Shown: positions 35,653 to 45,768 of the stretch, piece after piece
Layout of the letters: each line of letters opens with the position of its first letter
How positions within the stretch are numbered: position 1 is the stretch's first letter
NCBI GenBank assembly: GCA_963727635.1
Contig: CAVSHP010000015.1
Location: 496,001-560,000 of the forward strand
DNA: 64,000 nt
Direction of reading: 5' to 3'
Origin: SZUA-36 sp963727635
Lineage (GTDB): Bacteria > Pseudomonadota > Gammaproteobacteria > Xanthomonadales > SZUA-36
Translations under genes and position numbers: made by a program
The notes under the pieces: generated by a model
Databases searched by the model: none
What the model was told of the DNA's origin: nothing
Seen by the model: the letters and a program-made list of their open reading frames with translations, nothing else

Positions 35653-36468
35653 TCAGTCAGTATCTGAGTTGCTGGTACCTGCAACGAGCGGTTGCGGATT
35701 GACCCTGCGGTCCAGCCAGTTCATGCGCCAGTCGAGGTGCGGACCGCTCGCGCGCCCGGTCGCGCCGATGCGGGCGATCAGGTCGCCCTGTTTCACGAAG
35801 GTGCCGGCTTCAACCAGTATCTTGCTGAGATGTAAAAATGTCGATGACAGGCCCTGGCCGTGGTCGAGGATGAGAGTGCCGCCTGAGTAATACATGTCCG
35901 GATGGACCAGGGTAACCAGTCCGTCCGCAGGTGCATAGACAGCGGTGCCCTCGGGCGCCGCGATATCCAGTCCATAGTGCGGGCTGCGCGGTTCACCATT
36001 GAGAATCCTCTGGCTGCCGTAAACGCCGCTGATTCTACCCTTGGCGGGCCAGCTGAAGCCACTGGCATAGTAATCACGGTTATCGCGGTGCTGACGCGCC
36101 GTGGCGACCATATGGGCGTCCTCCCTGATCCTGGCGGCTGCTTCAGGGTCGGGCGTAACCGTTTTCGGAGGCAGTCCGTTGACGACCTCGATATCATATT
36201 CACTTTTTTGTATTTTCAGGTCCTTTCTGAATACGTCACCGCCGGGTGAAGTAACCTCGAGTACACGGACCCCGGTTTCATCGCGGCTAAAACCGATGAC
36301 GAACCGCCCGTCCGCAGAAATCGCGACACCTGTGCCATCCAGCAACACACGGCTGTCGGGTTCAGCCTGACCAAAAATCAGACCGCCCTGCACAACGTTA
36401 CCGGTCAGTTCAACGGCGTATGCGGCGGCATGGATTAAAAACAGCACTGAGGCCAGCAGGTAACGCAT
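35653..36468 (-). CDS. M23-family metallopeptidase (LytM domain)
   Basis: This 271-residue exported protein has a signal peptide (MRYLLASVLFLIHAAAYA). It has an N-terminal immunoglobulin-like region (LDGTGVAISADGRFVIGFSRDETGVRVLEV) and a C-terminal LytM domain. Zinc ligands are visible in HYGLDIAAPEGTAVYAPADG (HxxxD) and in TFLHLS with PHLDWRMNW. Such enzymes cut peptidoglycan cross-links or act as amidase activators. It lies 15 bp after mltD and directly before the CpeT-like gene on the same strand. Confidence 0.93.
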   Translation of the reverse strand: MRYLLASVLFLIHAAAYAVELTGNVVQGGLIFGQAEPDSRVLLDGTGVAISADGRFVIGFSRDETGVRVLEVTSPGGDVFRKDLKIQKSEYDIEVVNGLPPKTVTPDPEAAARIREDAHMVATARQHRDNRDYYASGFSWPAKGRISGVYGSQRILNGEPRSPHYGLDIAAPEGTAVYAPADGLVTLVHPDMYYSGGTLILDHGQGLSSTFLHLSKILVEAGTFVKQGDLIARIGATGRASGPHLDWRMNWLDRRVNPQPLVAGTSNSDTD

Positions 36469-36483
36469 GGAATCAGGGGGTTC

Positions 36484-38079
36484 TCACAGGTTGATTTTGA
36501 TGGATTGTCCCGGTTGGATGACTGTGTTTTTGCTCAGGTCATTCCAGCGCATCAGGTCGCTGACCCTGACCTTGTAATGCCTGGCAATGCTCCATAACGA
36601 ATCACCACTGCGTACGGTATGCTTGATCGCGCCATTTTTGACGACAGGGGAAGCCGGGGCGGGGCTTTGAAACAGGGTCAGGGTCTGGCCGGCGCGCAAT
36701 TTGCGCGGATCGGAAATCTTGTTCCAACTCTGTAATTCCTTGACGCTAACCTTGTAACGTTTCGCAATCACCGAGAGGCTTTCACCCGGACGCACCTTGT
36801 GCGTGACACGTTCGGATGCGATCAGACCCGATTGAAGTTTCTGCAATTCGGTTGCGGCGGCCACATAATACGGATCTACCAGCAATTGCTCATCACGCGG
36901 CAAGCGGAGTTTTTGACCGACGCGGATCATGTCGCTGTTCAGATTATTGCTGCTGCGCAATACCGAGACCGGTACGTGGTGGCGCGCTGCCAGCGAAGAA
37001 AGCGTGTCACCGCTTTCCACCAGGACCTGGTCCCATTTCATCAGCGAGGCGTTTGGGTTGGACTGCAAATAATGCTGCAGTTTTTCCGCGCCCTCGACGG
37101 GCAGGATGACATGCCAGGGGCCATCGGGTGAAGTTGCCCAACGGCTGAAACCGGGGTTCAGGCTGAATAATACATCGATACCGACACCGCTAAACTGGGA
37201 GATCAGCACCAGGTCACTTTGTGTCTCCATTTCAACCACGGTAATGACCGGTTGGTTGGGTGCCTTCGGGAATTCGTATTCGTAGTTTTCAGGGTTCTGA
37301 AACAGACAGGCCAGGCCAAGCAGTTTGGGAACGTAACCCTTGGTTTCCTTTGGCAGACGAATATTCCAGAAATCTGCCGGTTTGCCGTTTTTCAGGTTCC
37401 TGTTAATTTCGCGCTCGACCCGGTTTTCTCCCGAATTATATCCTGCGAGGGCGAGTAGCCAGTCACCGTCGAATTTGCTGTTGAGATGTTCGAGATAGTC
37501 CAGAGCCGCGTGGGTCGAGGACCAGACATCCCGGCGCCCGTCATACCACCAGTCCTGTTTGAGACCGTAATACTTGCCGGTTTCGGATATGAATTGCCAT
37601 GTTCCGAGCGCCCTTCCGCTGGAATAGGCAAATGGGTCATAGGCCGACTCAACAATTGGCAGCAGCGCCAGTTCGCCCGGCAGGTCACGTGCTTCCAATT
37701 CTTCCGCTATGAAATAGATCCACGGCTTTGCCCGTTTCATGACACGCGCCATGTATTCGCCATGGTCCGCGTACCAACTGGCCCACATGAGGGATTCCTT
37801 GTGGTAGTCGCAGGCCGGCAGGCTGAAATTATCGACCAGTTTCAACCAGACATTGTCATATTCCGGTCTTATTTCACCGCTAACATCAGTTTCATCACCA
37901 ATCCATTCCGGAATAAACAGGTGTTCGTCAATGGAATCGCCTTCGCCTTTGGGAAGGTCTTCCTGGACCGTTGCAACACCCGGATCGGGCTCCGGACTGG
38001 TATTTTTTGTTGTTGCGCAGCCAGCAAGAACAAGGCACAGCGTGAGCGCAATAAGACGTGAAGTCACAAAGGGCTCCAT
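36484..38079 (-). CDS. mltD: Membrane-bound lytic murein transglycosylase D with three LysM domains
   Basis: MltD cleaves the glycan backbone at the outer membrane. The 531-residue product begins with a lipoprotein signal (LIALTLCLVLAGC). The catalytic SLT domain holds Glu in ALLPIVESAYDPFAYSSGRALGTWQFISETGKYYGL and AALDYLEHLNSKFDGDWLLALAGYNSGENRV. Three LysM repeats follow (VESGDTLSSLAARHHVPVSVL; VRPGESLSVIAKRYKVSVKELQ; VRSGDSLWSIARHYKVRVSDLM). It heads a minus-strand unit with the M23 peptidase and is upstream-adjacent to gloB, the usual mltD-gloB neighbour pair. Confidence 0.95.
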   Translation of the reverse strand: MEPFVTSRLIALTLCLVLAGCATTKNTSPEPDPGVATVQEDLPKGEGDSIDEHLFIPEWIGDETDVSGEIRPEYDNVWLKLVDNFSLPACDYHKESLMWASWYADHGEYMARVMKRAKPWIYFIAEELEARDLPGELALLPIVESAYDPFAYSSGRALGTWQFISETGKYYGLKQDWWYDGRRDVWSSTHAALDYLEHLNSKFDGDWLLALAGYNSGENRVEREINRNLKNGKPADFWNIRLPKETKGYVPKLLGLACLFQNPENYEYEFPKAPNQPVITVVEMETQSDLVLISQFSGVGIDVLFSLNPGFSRWATSPDGPWHVILPVEGAEKLQHYLQSNPNASLMKWDQVLVESGDTLSSLAARHHVPVSVLRSSNNLNSDMIRVGQKLRLPRDEQLLVDPYYVAAATELQKLQSGLIASERVTHKVRPGESLSVIAKRYKVSVKELQSWNKISDPRKLRAGQTLTLFQSPAPASPVVKNGAIKHTVRSGDSLWSIARHYKVRVSDLMRWNDLSKNTVIQPGQSIKINL

Positions 38080-38140
38080 TAATTATTGTAATCGCCGGCT
38101 ATTATGCGGTATGTGGGGACAGGGTCAAGAAAAAAACCGA

Positions 38141-38918
38141 TTAAAATCGGTCTTTCCAGGCCCGAATGACCGCCATCGTCGCGATCCCGGGCTCTGCCTC
38201 TGGGTCGATCCTGCGGGCGGCATCAACCACGCTGCTTTCCCGCGTGCGTAAAAACGGATTCATCGCCATCTCGTCACCCAGCAAACTTGGAATGGTGATT
38301 TCGCCTGCCTTCCTCAATCGTTCTATTTCGCTGGCGCGGGCCTTTAATGCGGTGTTTTCGGGTTCCACGTCCAGCGCGAAGATGCTGTTGGCTTGCGTGT
38401 ATTCATGCGCACAGTAAACCCTGGTTTCCGGCTGGCAGTGTCGCCAGTTTGTCCAGGGCCGTTTGCATGTCGGCGGCGGAGCCTTCGAATAAACGGCCAC
38501 AGCCGAGACTGAAAAGGGTATCGCCGCAGAACAGCACGTTTTGGTTGTAGAACGCAATATGGCTGCGGGTGTGCGCTGGAACTTCAAGCACACGGAATTG
38601 GGTTCCTATATCGGGCAGCTGAATTTCATCGCCCTCGCGACAAACCTGGTGGACAAAGGGAATCCTTTCATCCCCGGGTCCAAAAACCTTCGCCGTGTAA
38701 CGTTCAAGCAACGCCGGCACGCCACCTGCATGGTCGTAGTGGTGGTGGGTCAACAGGATATAGGTGAGCTTCAGACCCTGTTTCTCCAGGACTTCCAGAA
38801 CAGGGTCTGCATCACCCGGGTCCACCACTGCGCAGGCGTTTCCCTCCGCTTTGAGCAGCCAGATGTAGTTGTCCTGAAAGGCTGGAATGGCGGTAATTTT
38901 GAGCTTGGTTTCCGGCAT
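38141..38918 (-). CDS. gloB: Hydroxyacylglutathione hydrolase (glyoxalase II), with one frame break
   Basis: GloB hydrolyses S-lactoylglutathione in methylglyoxal detoxification. AGGA lies 7 nt before ATG 38918 (MPETKLKITAIPAFQDNYIWLL). The metal motif is THHHYDHAGG, with PAHTRSHIAFY and CGDTLFSLGCGRLFEGS. The frame breaks near 38425; the next frame continues YCAHEYTQANSIFALDVEPENTALKARASEIERLR and the C-terminal glutathione-binding tail ending AVIRAWKDRF. Repaired length is about 258 residues, normal for the family. Confidence 0.93.
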
Positions 38919-39004
38919 GTGAGATTCCTGCAATTGATGGTTGAATCACCCCTGACATAACCCTTATGCTTACGCCTGTTTATCGTCAGGTCCATACTGT
39001 CGCG

Positions 39005-39685
39005 ATGGAAATTGATTATACCCGGTATCAATCAGCGCTTTCAGCCCAGCAAAAGTTGGCTGTGCAGGTGTTGCAGCCGCTGCTTGCCCGGCGAAGACCG
39101 GCGCGAACACTGGTGCTGAAGCTTGCCGGTGCGGGCGACCTGCCATTGGATCTGGTCGACAGCGCACAGGTTATACGACTGAGTACCGACGACTCCAGCA
39201 GTGATGCCGGACTGCGTTGCCGGATCAAGGCGCTGCCTTTTGAAGCGGCCGCATTCGATCTCGTCATTCTGCATCACCTGGTGACGGATGGCACAGAGAT
39301 GTATTTTTCTGAAGCGCTGAGGGTGCTTGCCGCAGGCGGGGACATCGTCATCAGCGGACTGAATTCATCCGGTTTACGCAACCGTATCGTCAACCGTAAA
39401 TACGGTGTGCCGGCGCTTAAACTGGACAGGATTTGCAGGTTTCTGAAATCAAGATCGTTCAACGTCGAGCAATGCCTGCTGATGGGTTTTGGCGGATTTT
39501 CACGCCCGACCGCAAAAGCCACCTGGCACGGTCTTGGTTTACCATTTGCCGACCGGGTGGTGTTACATGGCCACCATCAGCCCAATATTCAAAATGCCCG
39601 TATTTTACGATTCAGGAAGTTGGAAACCGCTGGCCGGGCGCCGGCGGCGCTGGATGGATGCAGCAGCCGGGAAGCTGTGTCTTGA
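39005..39685 (+). CDS. Class I SAM-dependent methyltransferase (YafS-like)
   Basis: The gene sits between gloB (divergent) and rnhA, the place of yafS in E. coli. From ATG 39005 the product is 226 residues. It has a degenerate motif I (TLVLKLAGAGDLP), a clear motif IV-like AAFDLVILHHLVTDG and the later LRVLAAGGDIVISGLNSSGLRN. The N-terminal QSALSAQQKLAVQVLQPLLARR helix is typical of the family. Substrate unknown. Its TGA overlaps the TTG start of rnhA. Confidence 0.82.
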   Translation: MEIDYTRYQSALSAQQKLAVQVLQPLLARRRPARTLVLKLAGAGDLPLDLVDSAQVIRLSTDDSSSDAGLRCRIKALPFEAAAFDLVILHHLVTDGTEMYFSEALRVLAAGGDIVISGLNSSGLRNRIVNRKYGVPALKLDRICRFLKSRSFNVEQCLLMGFGGFSRPTAKATWHGLGLPFADRVVLHGHHQPNIQNARILRFRKLETAGRAPAALDGCSSREAVS

Positions 39686-40107
39686 GCAACGTTGTGATGT
39701 ATACCGACGGCGCGTGTAGCGGTAATCCCGGTCCGGGTGGATGGGGTACGGTCATGATGTCCGGCATGCATCGCAAGGAAATGTCTGGTGGTGAGCGTGA
39801 GACGACCAATAACCGCATGGAAATGATGGCCATCATTGCCGGCGCCGAAGCGCTCAAGCGGGGTTGCAGTATCGATATTTACACGGATTCCACCTATGTC
39901 ATGAAAGGTATGACCGAGTGGCTGGAGGGCTGGAAGAAACGCAAATGGCGTACGGCTTCGAAACAACCGGTCAAAAACGTGGATTTGTGGCAACGCCTGG
40001 AGCGCGCCCTCGATCGACATGAAGTTAAATGGTACTGGGTCAAAGGCCATTCAGGCATTCCCGAAAACGAGCGTGCGGATGAACTGGCGCGCAACGCCAT
40101 TCCATAA
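39682..40107 (+). CDS. rnhA: Ribonuclease HI
   Basis: RNase HI cuts RNA in RNA-DNA hybrids. The start is taken as TTG 39682, overlapping the upstream stop (TTGA), giving (M)SNVVMYTDGACSGNPGPGGWG in agreement with E. coli. Catalytic carboxylates are in YTDGACSGNPG, TTNNRMEMMA, YTDSTYV and NERADELA, with the HSGIPENE loop histidine. The 141-residue length and the basic GWKKRKWRT handle are normal for type HI. Confidence 0.95.
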   Translation: MSNVVMYTDGACSGNPGPGGWGTVMMSGMHRKEMSGGERETTNNRMEMMAIIAGAEALKRGCSIDIYTDSTYVMKGMTEWLEGWKKRKWRTASKQPVKNVDLWQRLERALDRHEVKWYWVKGHSGIPENERADELARNAIP

Positions 40108-40204
40108 TGTGCGGAATGTGCATTGACATGGCTACACTTGTCGTGTCACAATCTGTCGAACCTGGTGGATCTTAAAATCAACCACAGCAAACCCGAAGGT
40201 AAGC

Positions 40205-40918
40205 ATGCGTCAAATCGTACTCGATACTGAAACCACAGGTCTCGACCCCAGGCAGGGGCATCGCATCATCGAAATCGGTGCGCTGGAACTGATCGACCGG
40301 CAACTGACCGGCAGACAGTTTCATGTCTATCTCAACCCCGAGCGGGACATCGAGCAGGGCGCCCTGAAGTGCACGGCATTAGCGAGGAATTCCTGCGCGA
40401 CAAACCACGCTTTGCAGAGATTTCGGATGACCTGCTGGCCTTTGCCGACGGCGCGGAACTGGTCATACACAACGCACCGTTTGATATCGGTTTTATCGAC
40501 AATGAACTTTCACTCTCAGGCCACAAACACGTCTCCATTACGGAAGTAGCGAGCGTGCTGGACACACTGGAACTGGCGCGCGACCTGCATCCGGGGCAAC
40601 GTAACAACCTCGATGCCCTGTGCAAGCGTTACGAGGTGGATAACAGCAGTCGCACCCTGCACGGCGCTTTGCTGGATGCGGAAATTCTGACCGATGTTTA
40701 CCTCGCCATGACCGGTGGTCAGGTCGATCTCGGTCTGAGTCTTGAAAGTCCGTCAAATGCCGTTGACGCGGACGATGACGGGCATTTGCACGCCGGGCAC
40801 CCGGCGTTAGTTCGTGTTAAGAGCCAGCGATGAAGAACTGGCCCAGCACGAGTTACGTTTGAACGACATCGAAAAACAGTCCGGCGACTGTTTGTACAGG
40901 AAAGCAAACTCTGCGTAG
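40205..40918 (+). CDS. dnaQ: DNA polymerase III epsilon (proofreading) subunit, with two frame breaks
   Basis: DnaQ is the 3'-5' exonuclease of the replicase. ATG 40205 gives MRQIVLDTETTGLDPRQGHRIIEIGALEL (Exo I, DTET). A missing base near 40366 shifts the frame; it resumes VHGISEEFLRDKPRFAEISDDLLAFADGAELVIHNAPFDIGFIDNEL (Exo II) and RTLHGALLDAEILTDVYLAMTGGQ (Exo III). A second slip near 40815 leads to RASDEELAQHELRLNDIEKQSGDCLYR, the alpha-binding tail, ending at TAG 40916. Repaired length is about 238 residues (E. coli 243). It runs in the same direction as rnhA; in E. coli the two are divergent. Confidence 0.93.
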
Positions 40919-40930
40919 GATTTTAAATGC

Positions 40931-42355
40931 TTACAGCTGAGTAACCAGCATCGGGTGGGCGTGTGTCTCCATCCAGACCAGCGTATCGAAGTAACTGCGG
41001 ATGTTTGTTACATGTTGCCGGGCCTCGAGACCGCGCGCATAGCCAAAACGGGTCTGACGGTACCATTTTTCCTGGCTCAGCAGGGGCAGGCGTTCATTCA
41101 CGTCCTGCCAGCGGTCCGGGTTGCCCCCCTGCAATTGGGTCAGCTTGCGCGTGTCTTCAAGATGCCCCCAACCCATGTTGTAGGCCGCCAGTGCCATCCA
41201 GGTCCGGTCGGGTTCGGGTATCCGGCTGGGTATACGTTTACGCATTCTAAGCAAGTAACGTGCACCGCCTTCTATGCTCTGTTCGGGGTCCAGGCGATCG
41301 GTGATACCCAATGCAGTGGCGGTTTTCTGGGTCAGCATCATGATGCCGCGAACACCGGTTTGTGATGCGGCATCGGGGTCCCAGTGAGACTCCTGGTATC
41401 CCATGGCTGCCAGTAGACGCCAGTCAAGACCGTGCGCCACGGCGACCTCCTGGAATACCGGCATCAGTGCGGGCAATCGGGTGCGTACCTGTTTCATGAA
41501 TTGGAACATGCCAACCCGGTCCAGGCGGTTGCCGTTTACGTTGTAACGGTCCTGTATGGCTGCCAGCCTGCCATTGTCCTCGGCAAGCTTGAAAAACGTG
41601 CGGGCTTTTTCAAGCAGCGAGTCATCATCACCACGGGCAAATGCCCAGGCCTGGTGCTGGTGGTCCGCAAGCATAAAACCCGGTTTCAGGCGGGGATAAA
41701 ACTGGCTGTTGATTTTGAATATATTTGAATCCACCAGGGTCGCGTCCAGTCTGCCGTCAGCGACGGCGAGAAGCAGGTCTTCCATACCCATTGAACTCTC
41801 GGAGGTCCACTGCAGGTCGGGCAGCGTTTCCTTTGCGTTTTCAAGCAGGTTTTCGTAGCTTGAGCTGGCAATGACTGACACGCGCTTGCCGAGCAGGTCC
41901 TCTATGCTGCGTGGGCGGTTTTGGCCACGCTTGTAAACCACGATTGTATCGACATCGGCGTAATCGGGACCAAAACTGAACCGTTGTTCACGCGCCGGGG
42001 TGCGGGTCAGGTTGGCGGCGATCAAGTCACCCTGCCGCCTGTCGAGCAGGGTCTCGAGTTCACCGAACTCATCCGCCACCTTGACTTCAATTTTAAGACC
42101 GAGGTAGTTGGCAAACGCCGCCGCGATATCATATTCGGGACCGGCCGGGCCATCCGGGCCGATGAAATAACTGCTGGCGCCGTTGCGGGTCAGCAGGGTC
42201 AGGCTGCCGCGTTGTTGGGCCATTTGCAGTTGATTGAGGTCATCATGGCCGGAATATAGGAACGGAAGCGTAATTAACGCAGCGATAACCCTTTTTGCAT
42301 TTCGTCTCAGTCGCGGGTCATTAAGAAGTACAAAAGACATTGCCTCATTCCGCAA
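40931..42355 (-). CDS. mltF: Membrane-bound lytic murein transglycosylase F
   Basis: MltF joins a periplasmic solute-binding-like domain to a transglycosylase. The 474-residue protein has an N-terminal hydrophobic segment (RVIAALITLPFLYSG), a family 3 binding domain at about 50-275 (GSLTLLTRNGASSYFIGPDGPAGPEYDIAAAFANYLGLKIEV, VDSNIFKINSQFYPRLKPGFML), and an SLT domain with Glu in AAMGYQESHWDPDAASQTGVRGIMMLTQKTATALGI. It is intact and convergent with dnaQ. MSFVLL (five codons in) is an alternative start. Confidence 0.95.
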   Translation of the reverse strand: MRNEAMSFVLLNDPRLRRNAKRVIAALITLPFLYSGHDDLNQLQMAQQRGSLTLLTRNGASSYFIGPDGPAGPEYDIAAAFANYLGLKIEVKVADEFGELETLLDRRQGDLIAANLTRTPAREQRFSFGPDYADVDTIVVYKRGQNRPRSIEDLLGKRVSVIASSSYENLLENAKETLPDLQWTSESSMGMEDLLLAVADGRLDATLVDSNIFKINSQFYPRLKPGFMLADHQHQAWAFARGDDDSLLEKARTFFKLAEDNGRLAAIQDRYNVNGNRLDRVGMFQFMKQVRTRLPALMPVFQEVAVAHGLDWRLLAAMGYQESHWDPDAASQTGVRGIMMLTQKTATALGITDRLDPEQSIEGGARYLLRMRKRIPSRIPEPDRTWMALAAYNMGWGHLEDTRKLTQLQGGNPDRWQDVNERLPLLSQEKWYRQTRFGYARGLEARQHVTNIRSYFDTLVWMETHAHPMLVTQL

Positions 42356-42432
42356 TCAGCTTAATAACGATTTCTGGATCGACTCAGTTATAGCGGAATT
42401 CTAAGAAAAAAGGAAACAGGAGCGTGTCCTGT

Positions 42433-42856
42433 CTACTTTCTCCAGCATTGATCGGCGACACCTGCAGAAGTGGTCTTGGTGATTATCCCGGCGTTAAAGG
42501 TTAGTGTGAAATTTCCACATGCGTCATTGGCCTGATCGTCCAGTGCTGTTGCCGTGAGAGTGTAGGACGTTGCGTCAGCGGCCGTGATTGCCAAACTGTA
42601 GTGACCATCGGATGACGCCAGGGGATCGGTCGCTACACCCAGTCCGACAAGTGGTTGTGTACGCCGCGTGGTTGACACGCCATCTTTCCTGGGCCAATTG
42701 AATTCTGGATATGACTTCCATGGCATCCGAGCGGCGACTTTTTCTCAATGTATCCCGGAAAGAAGGCAGGGCCAAGGCGACCAATATGGCCACAATTACC
42801 AGGACCATCATTAATTCAATCAGGGTGAATCCTTTTTTTCTCGATAAATTAACCAT
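42433..42856 (-). CDS. Type IV pilin-like protein (PilE/PilA type), with one frame break
   Basis: The product starts MVNLSRKKG, then FTLIELMMVLVIVAILVALALPSFRDTLRKSRRSDAMEVISRIQLAQERWRVNHAAYTT, a class III signal peptide with processing after Gly9 and Glu5 in the mature protein. A shift near 42655 joins it to QPLVGLGVATDPLASSDGHYSLAITAADATSYTLTATALDDQANDACGNFTLTFNAG...ADQCWRK, with the C-terminal disulfide pair. About 140 residues, the PilE size that follows pilY1 in other genomes. It faces the fimT-pilV genes divergently across about 160 bp. Confidence 0.88.
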
Positions 42857-43019
42857 CGGGGTTCCTTCCGTCTGTATAGCTATATCCTAGGACTGATTCT
42901 TGGAAAAAGCATCAATAAATGCTCCGAAATCAGACAAATGGTACCATTTCCTTGATAAGTGGGTGAACTATGCCTTACGCCCAAGTATATAATTAGGTAT
43001 GTGAGGAGAATCTTTTGCA

Positions 43020-43621
43020 ATGAACAAGAATAACGGTTTTACCCTGGTTGAGCTGATGATTGTTATCGGTGTGGCGGCATCGGCGTTGCGCTGGCTGTGC
43101 CTTCGTTCCAGGATATGATTGAACGCAAGGCGGTGGGTGGTGCGGCCGAGGCGGCCTACGAACAATTGCAGCGGGCCAGGTCACAGGCACTGAAACGGTC
43201 CAAACCGATACTGGTGGATTTTAATGTCAATGGAACAAATTGGGCGATAGGGTTCACGGATAAAATGAGCGGTTGCAATGCGGAAAGCACACATCGTCAT
43301 CTGACTGCGTGTACCATTGAATATAATAATGATGGTATTGCTAACGATCGTTTGTTGATGCGCATCGTAGGCAGTGACTACAAAAACATCACCATGAGCC
43401 AGGCAACCGGTTTTGCCGACCCTGCGGTTGCTCCCGGTGGTTGTACCACCAGCAACGATGAGCAGGCGTGCTTTGATTTTAGACGTGGCCTGGCAAGGAC
43501 CGGTGCTTATGATTTCGACTCGGCCAATTACAAGCTGCGGGTCGAGGTGACCATGTTGGGAAATGTAAAAATATGTGTTCCTGCGGGCGAAAAAAAGATT
43601 CCAGGTTACAAGGATTGCTAG
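43020..43621 (+). CDS. fimT: GspH/FimT-family minor pseudopilin, with one frame break
   Basis: ATG 43020 gives MNKNNG-FTLVELMIVIGVA, the prepilin cleavage and hydrophobic motif. A slip near 43078 moves to GIGVALAVPSFQDMIERKAVGGAAEAAYEQLQRARSQALKRSKPILVDFN, the helix typical of FimT/GspH. The C-terminal beta domain ends CFDFRRGLARTGAYDFDSANYKLRVEVTMLGNVKICVPAGEKKIPGYKDC. Such proteins prime type IV pilus assembly. First gene of a four-gene minor pilin set. Confidence 0.87.
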
Positions 43622-43637
43622 CGGTTGATGGAGCTAT

Positions 43638-44479
43638 ATGAAAATGCTGGTTAGAAAACATTTCCAAAAAAGGCACTACCAGAAATGGTTTGACGCTCAT
43701 CGAACTCATGATATCCATCGTTCTTGGATTATTGATATTGTCAGCCGCAACGGCCATGACCGTAAAAAGCATGGTCATAAACACCGATACCCTGGTGTCT
43801 GGCAGCTGAATCAGGACCTGGATTCAGTCATACAGGTGATGGTGAATGACATTCGCCGAGCAGGTTTTACCGGTGGTGTGCCAATTTTTTTGCGAACAAT
43901 GAAGATATAAATATCGTGTCTAGTAGCTGTGTTCTTTACTCCTACGATGCGAATGGAAATGGCGTCACGGATGACGATGAGAAGTTTGGATTCAAACTTG
44001 TTGGTTCCGACAATCCAAATGCGAACCACCTGTTCTGGAGCAAACTGTGCAACCGATTGTAGCACAGGCACGTGGACAGCGCTTACTGATAACGATTTGA
44101 TTGATATCACAGGGCTGACCTTTAATTCAATCGATTCCAAGTGCCTGAGTCTCACTCACCCAGACAATGTAGTAGAACCTGGAGGTGCAAGCGCAACTAA
44201 TAAAAACAACTTTTGGGTCACCACAAGCGACACAACCCAGTTCCCCTGTTTGGCGACTTGGCGCAGTCGGGTGCACTCACTACGTATGTTCTAAATAGTG
44301 ACGAAGATGCTTATATAACTGGAACGTTTGTGCTGCCGGCGAGTAAAGATCGACTGGTTGAATTTCGACAGGTCAATGTACAAGTTACAGGTGAACTTGC
44401 AAACGACGACTCAATGCAGAAGAGCCAGAGGGTGGGTATTAACGTCAGAAACCACCATGTTTTCACCCTTGAGGATTAA
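43638..44479 (+). pseudogene. pilW: PilW-family type IV pilus assembly protein, several frame breaks
   Basis: Read across frames the locus gives MKMLVRKHFQKR, NGLTLIELMISIVLGLLILSAATAMTVKSMVINTDTLVSG, QLNQDLDSVIQVMVNDIRRAGFTGG, NFFANNEDINIVSSSCVLYSYDANGNG, CSTGTWTALTDNDLIDITGLTFNSIDSKCLS, and the typical end VEFRQVNVQVTGELANDDSMQKSQRVGINVRNHHVF. These are PilW features in the right order. At least four single-base slips are needed (near 43670, 43808, 43885, 44025, 44245). It lies 16 bp after fimT. Confidence 0.8.
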
Positions 44480-44490
44480 GGTAAACATTA

Positions 44491-45737
44491 ATGAATAAAC
44501 AAAGCTTCAGAAAATTGCACCGTGAAAAGGGCATGTCAACACTGGTGATTGTTTTGCTTTTGCTGTTTGTAGCAACAATGGTGACCCTTTATGCAGCCAA
44601 TTCTGCGCTGAGAGAGCAGCAGGTTTCCGCAAACCAGTACCGGGCAGATCAGGCATTATCTAATGCTAATGCCGGACTGGATTATGCGCAGGCCTATTAT
44701 GCCAAATACGGCGGTCCTGATGCAGATGGGGATGATGTAATAGATACGGATATAGGTTTAGATGCCGTTGTCTTTGGTGGGTTGGGTCAGACGATGCCTG
44801 TTCCGGAAGTCTCGTTTACCGATGCGGCTGGCGGCACAGATGCGTTTTAATGGCCCCCATACCATAACATCGAAGGGATATAGTGATGACAGATCGGCAA
44901 CGAGGACCGTCACTTTCAAGTTGATGTATTCGGCCTGACACCAGATGGTGGTTTCCCGGGTTTCCCGTTAATTGCGAAGGGTTTAGCGAGTGCGGAGGTA
45001 ATTTCTCGATTATCAATCGATTCTCACACGCCACCATATGGACCGGTTCAGACGCAACTACAGTTGGTTCAGCAGAAACTTATGTGGCAGATCCCCAATG
45101 ATCCGCCAGATCCAGTGATCATGATGAATGGGTAAGTATAGGATCGGTCACCCAGATCCGGATGCGGTATTACATGCTTCATATTCTCAGAGTGGTTTGA
45201 ATTCTGATGTCATTGAGGTGATGACAATTTGACGAACATGACCAATGATGAGTTTTTCCAAAGTTTTATCAATGAACCCAAAGAAGTTGTTAAAGCGTTT
45301 GCAGAGGGTAATGGACAAAGGTTTGATGCAAGCAATGGTCTCTATGATCAACTTGTAGCCGAGATAATACAAGAGGCTTGGTATGGGTGGATGTGCCGGA
45401 TGGTGGTGTATGGTCGGTAGGTGGCAACATTGGGGCAATTGGGATCAGAAGAATACCCTGTGACGTTGATTGTGAATGGTAACCTTTCAACTCAAGGTTC
45501 AGGAGGAACATCCATCAACCTTATCGGATTGTTATACGTTATTGGCGATCCGACAGACCCCCGGCTTGGGACAGCAAGGGTAATTTTGGTATTCAGGGTG
45601 GAGCGATTGTTGAAGGCACGGTAGAAAATACAGGCACTCCGACAATAGTCTTTGATAATGCTTTGTATGATGGATCGCTTGGAAACCCCCCGGGCGGGCT
45701 TGGCGCGATAAATGCAGGCACTTGGAAAGATTGGTAG
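44491..45737 (+). pseudogene. pilX: PilX-family minor pilin, heavily frame-broken
   Basis: The first 120 codons are open: MNKQSFRKLHREKGMSTLVIVLLLLFVATMVTLYAANSALREQQVSANQYRADQALSNANAGLDYAQAYYAKYG, the PilX N-terminus. Downstream pieces in other frames keep coding sense (RSATRTVTFKLDVFGLTPDGG, NFSIINRFSHATIWTGSDATT, NEPKEVVKAFAEGNGQRFDAS, YPVTLIVNGNLSTQGSGGTSINLIGLLYVIGD, GNFGIQGGAIVEGTVENTGTPTIVFDNALYD), ending WKDW at TAG 45735. At least five slips are required. Together they make a product of about 415 residues. Confidence 0.72.
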
Positions 45738-45768
45738 GTTTTAACTTACAGTAAGCAAAGGTTAAATT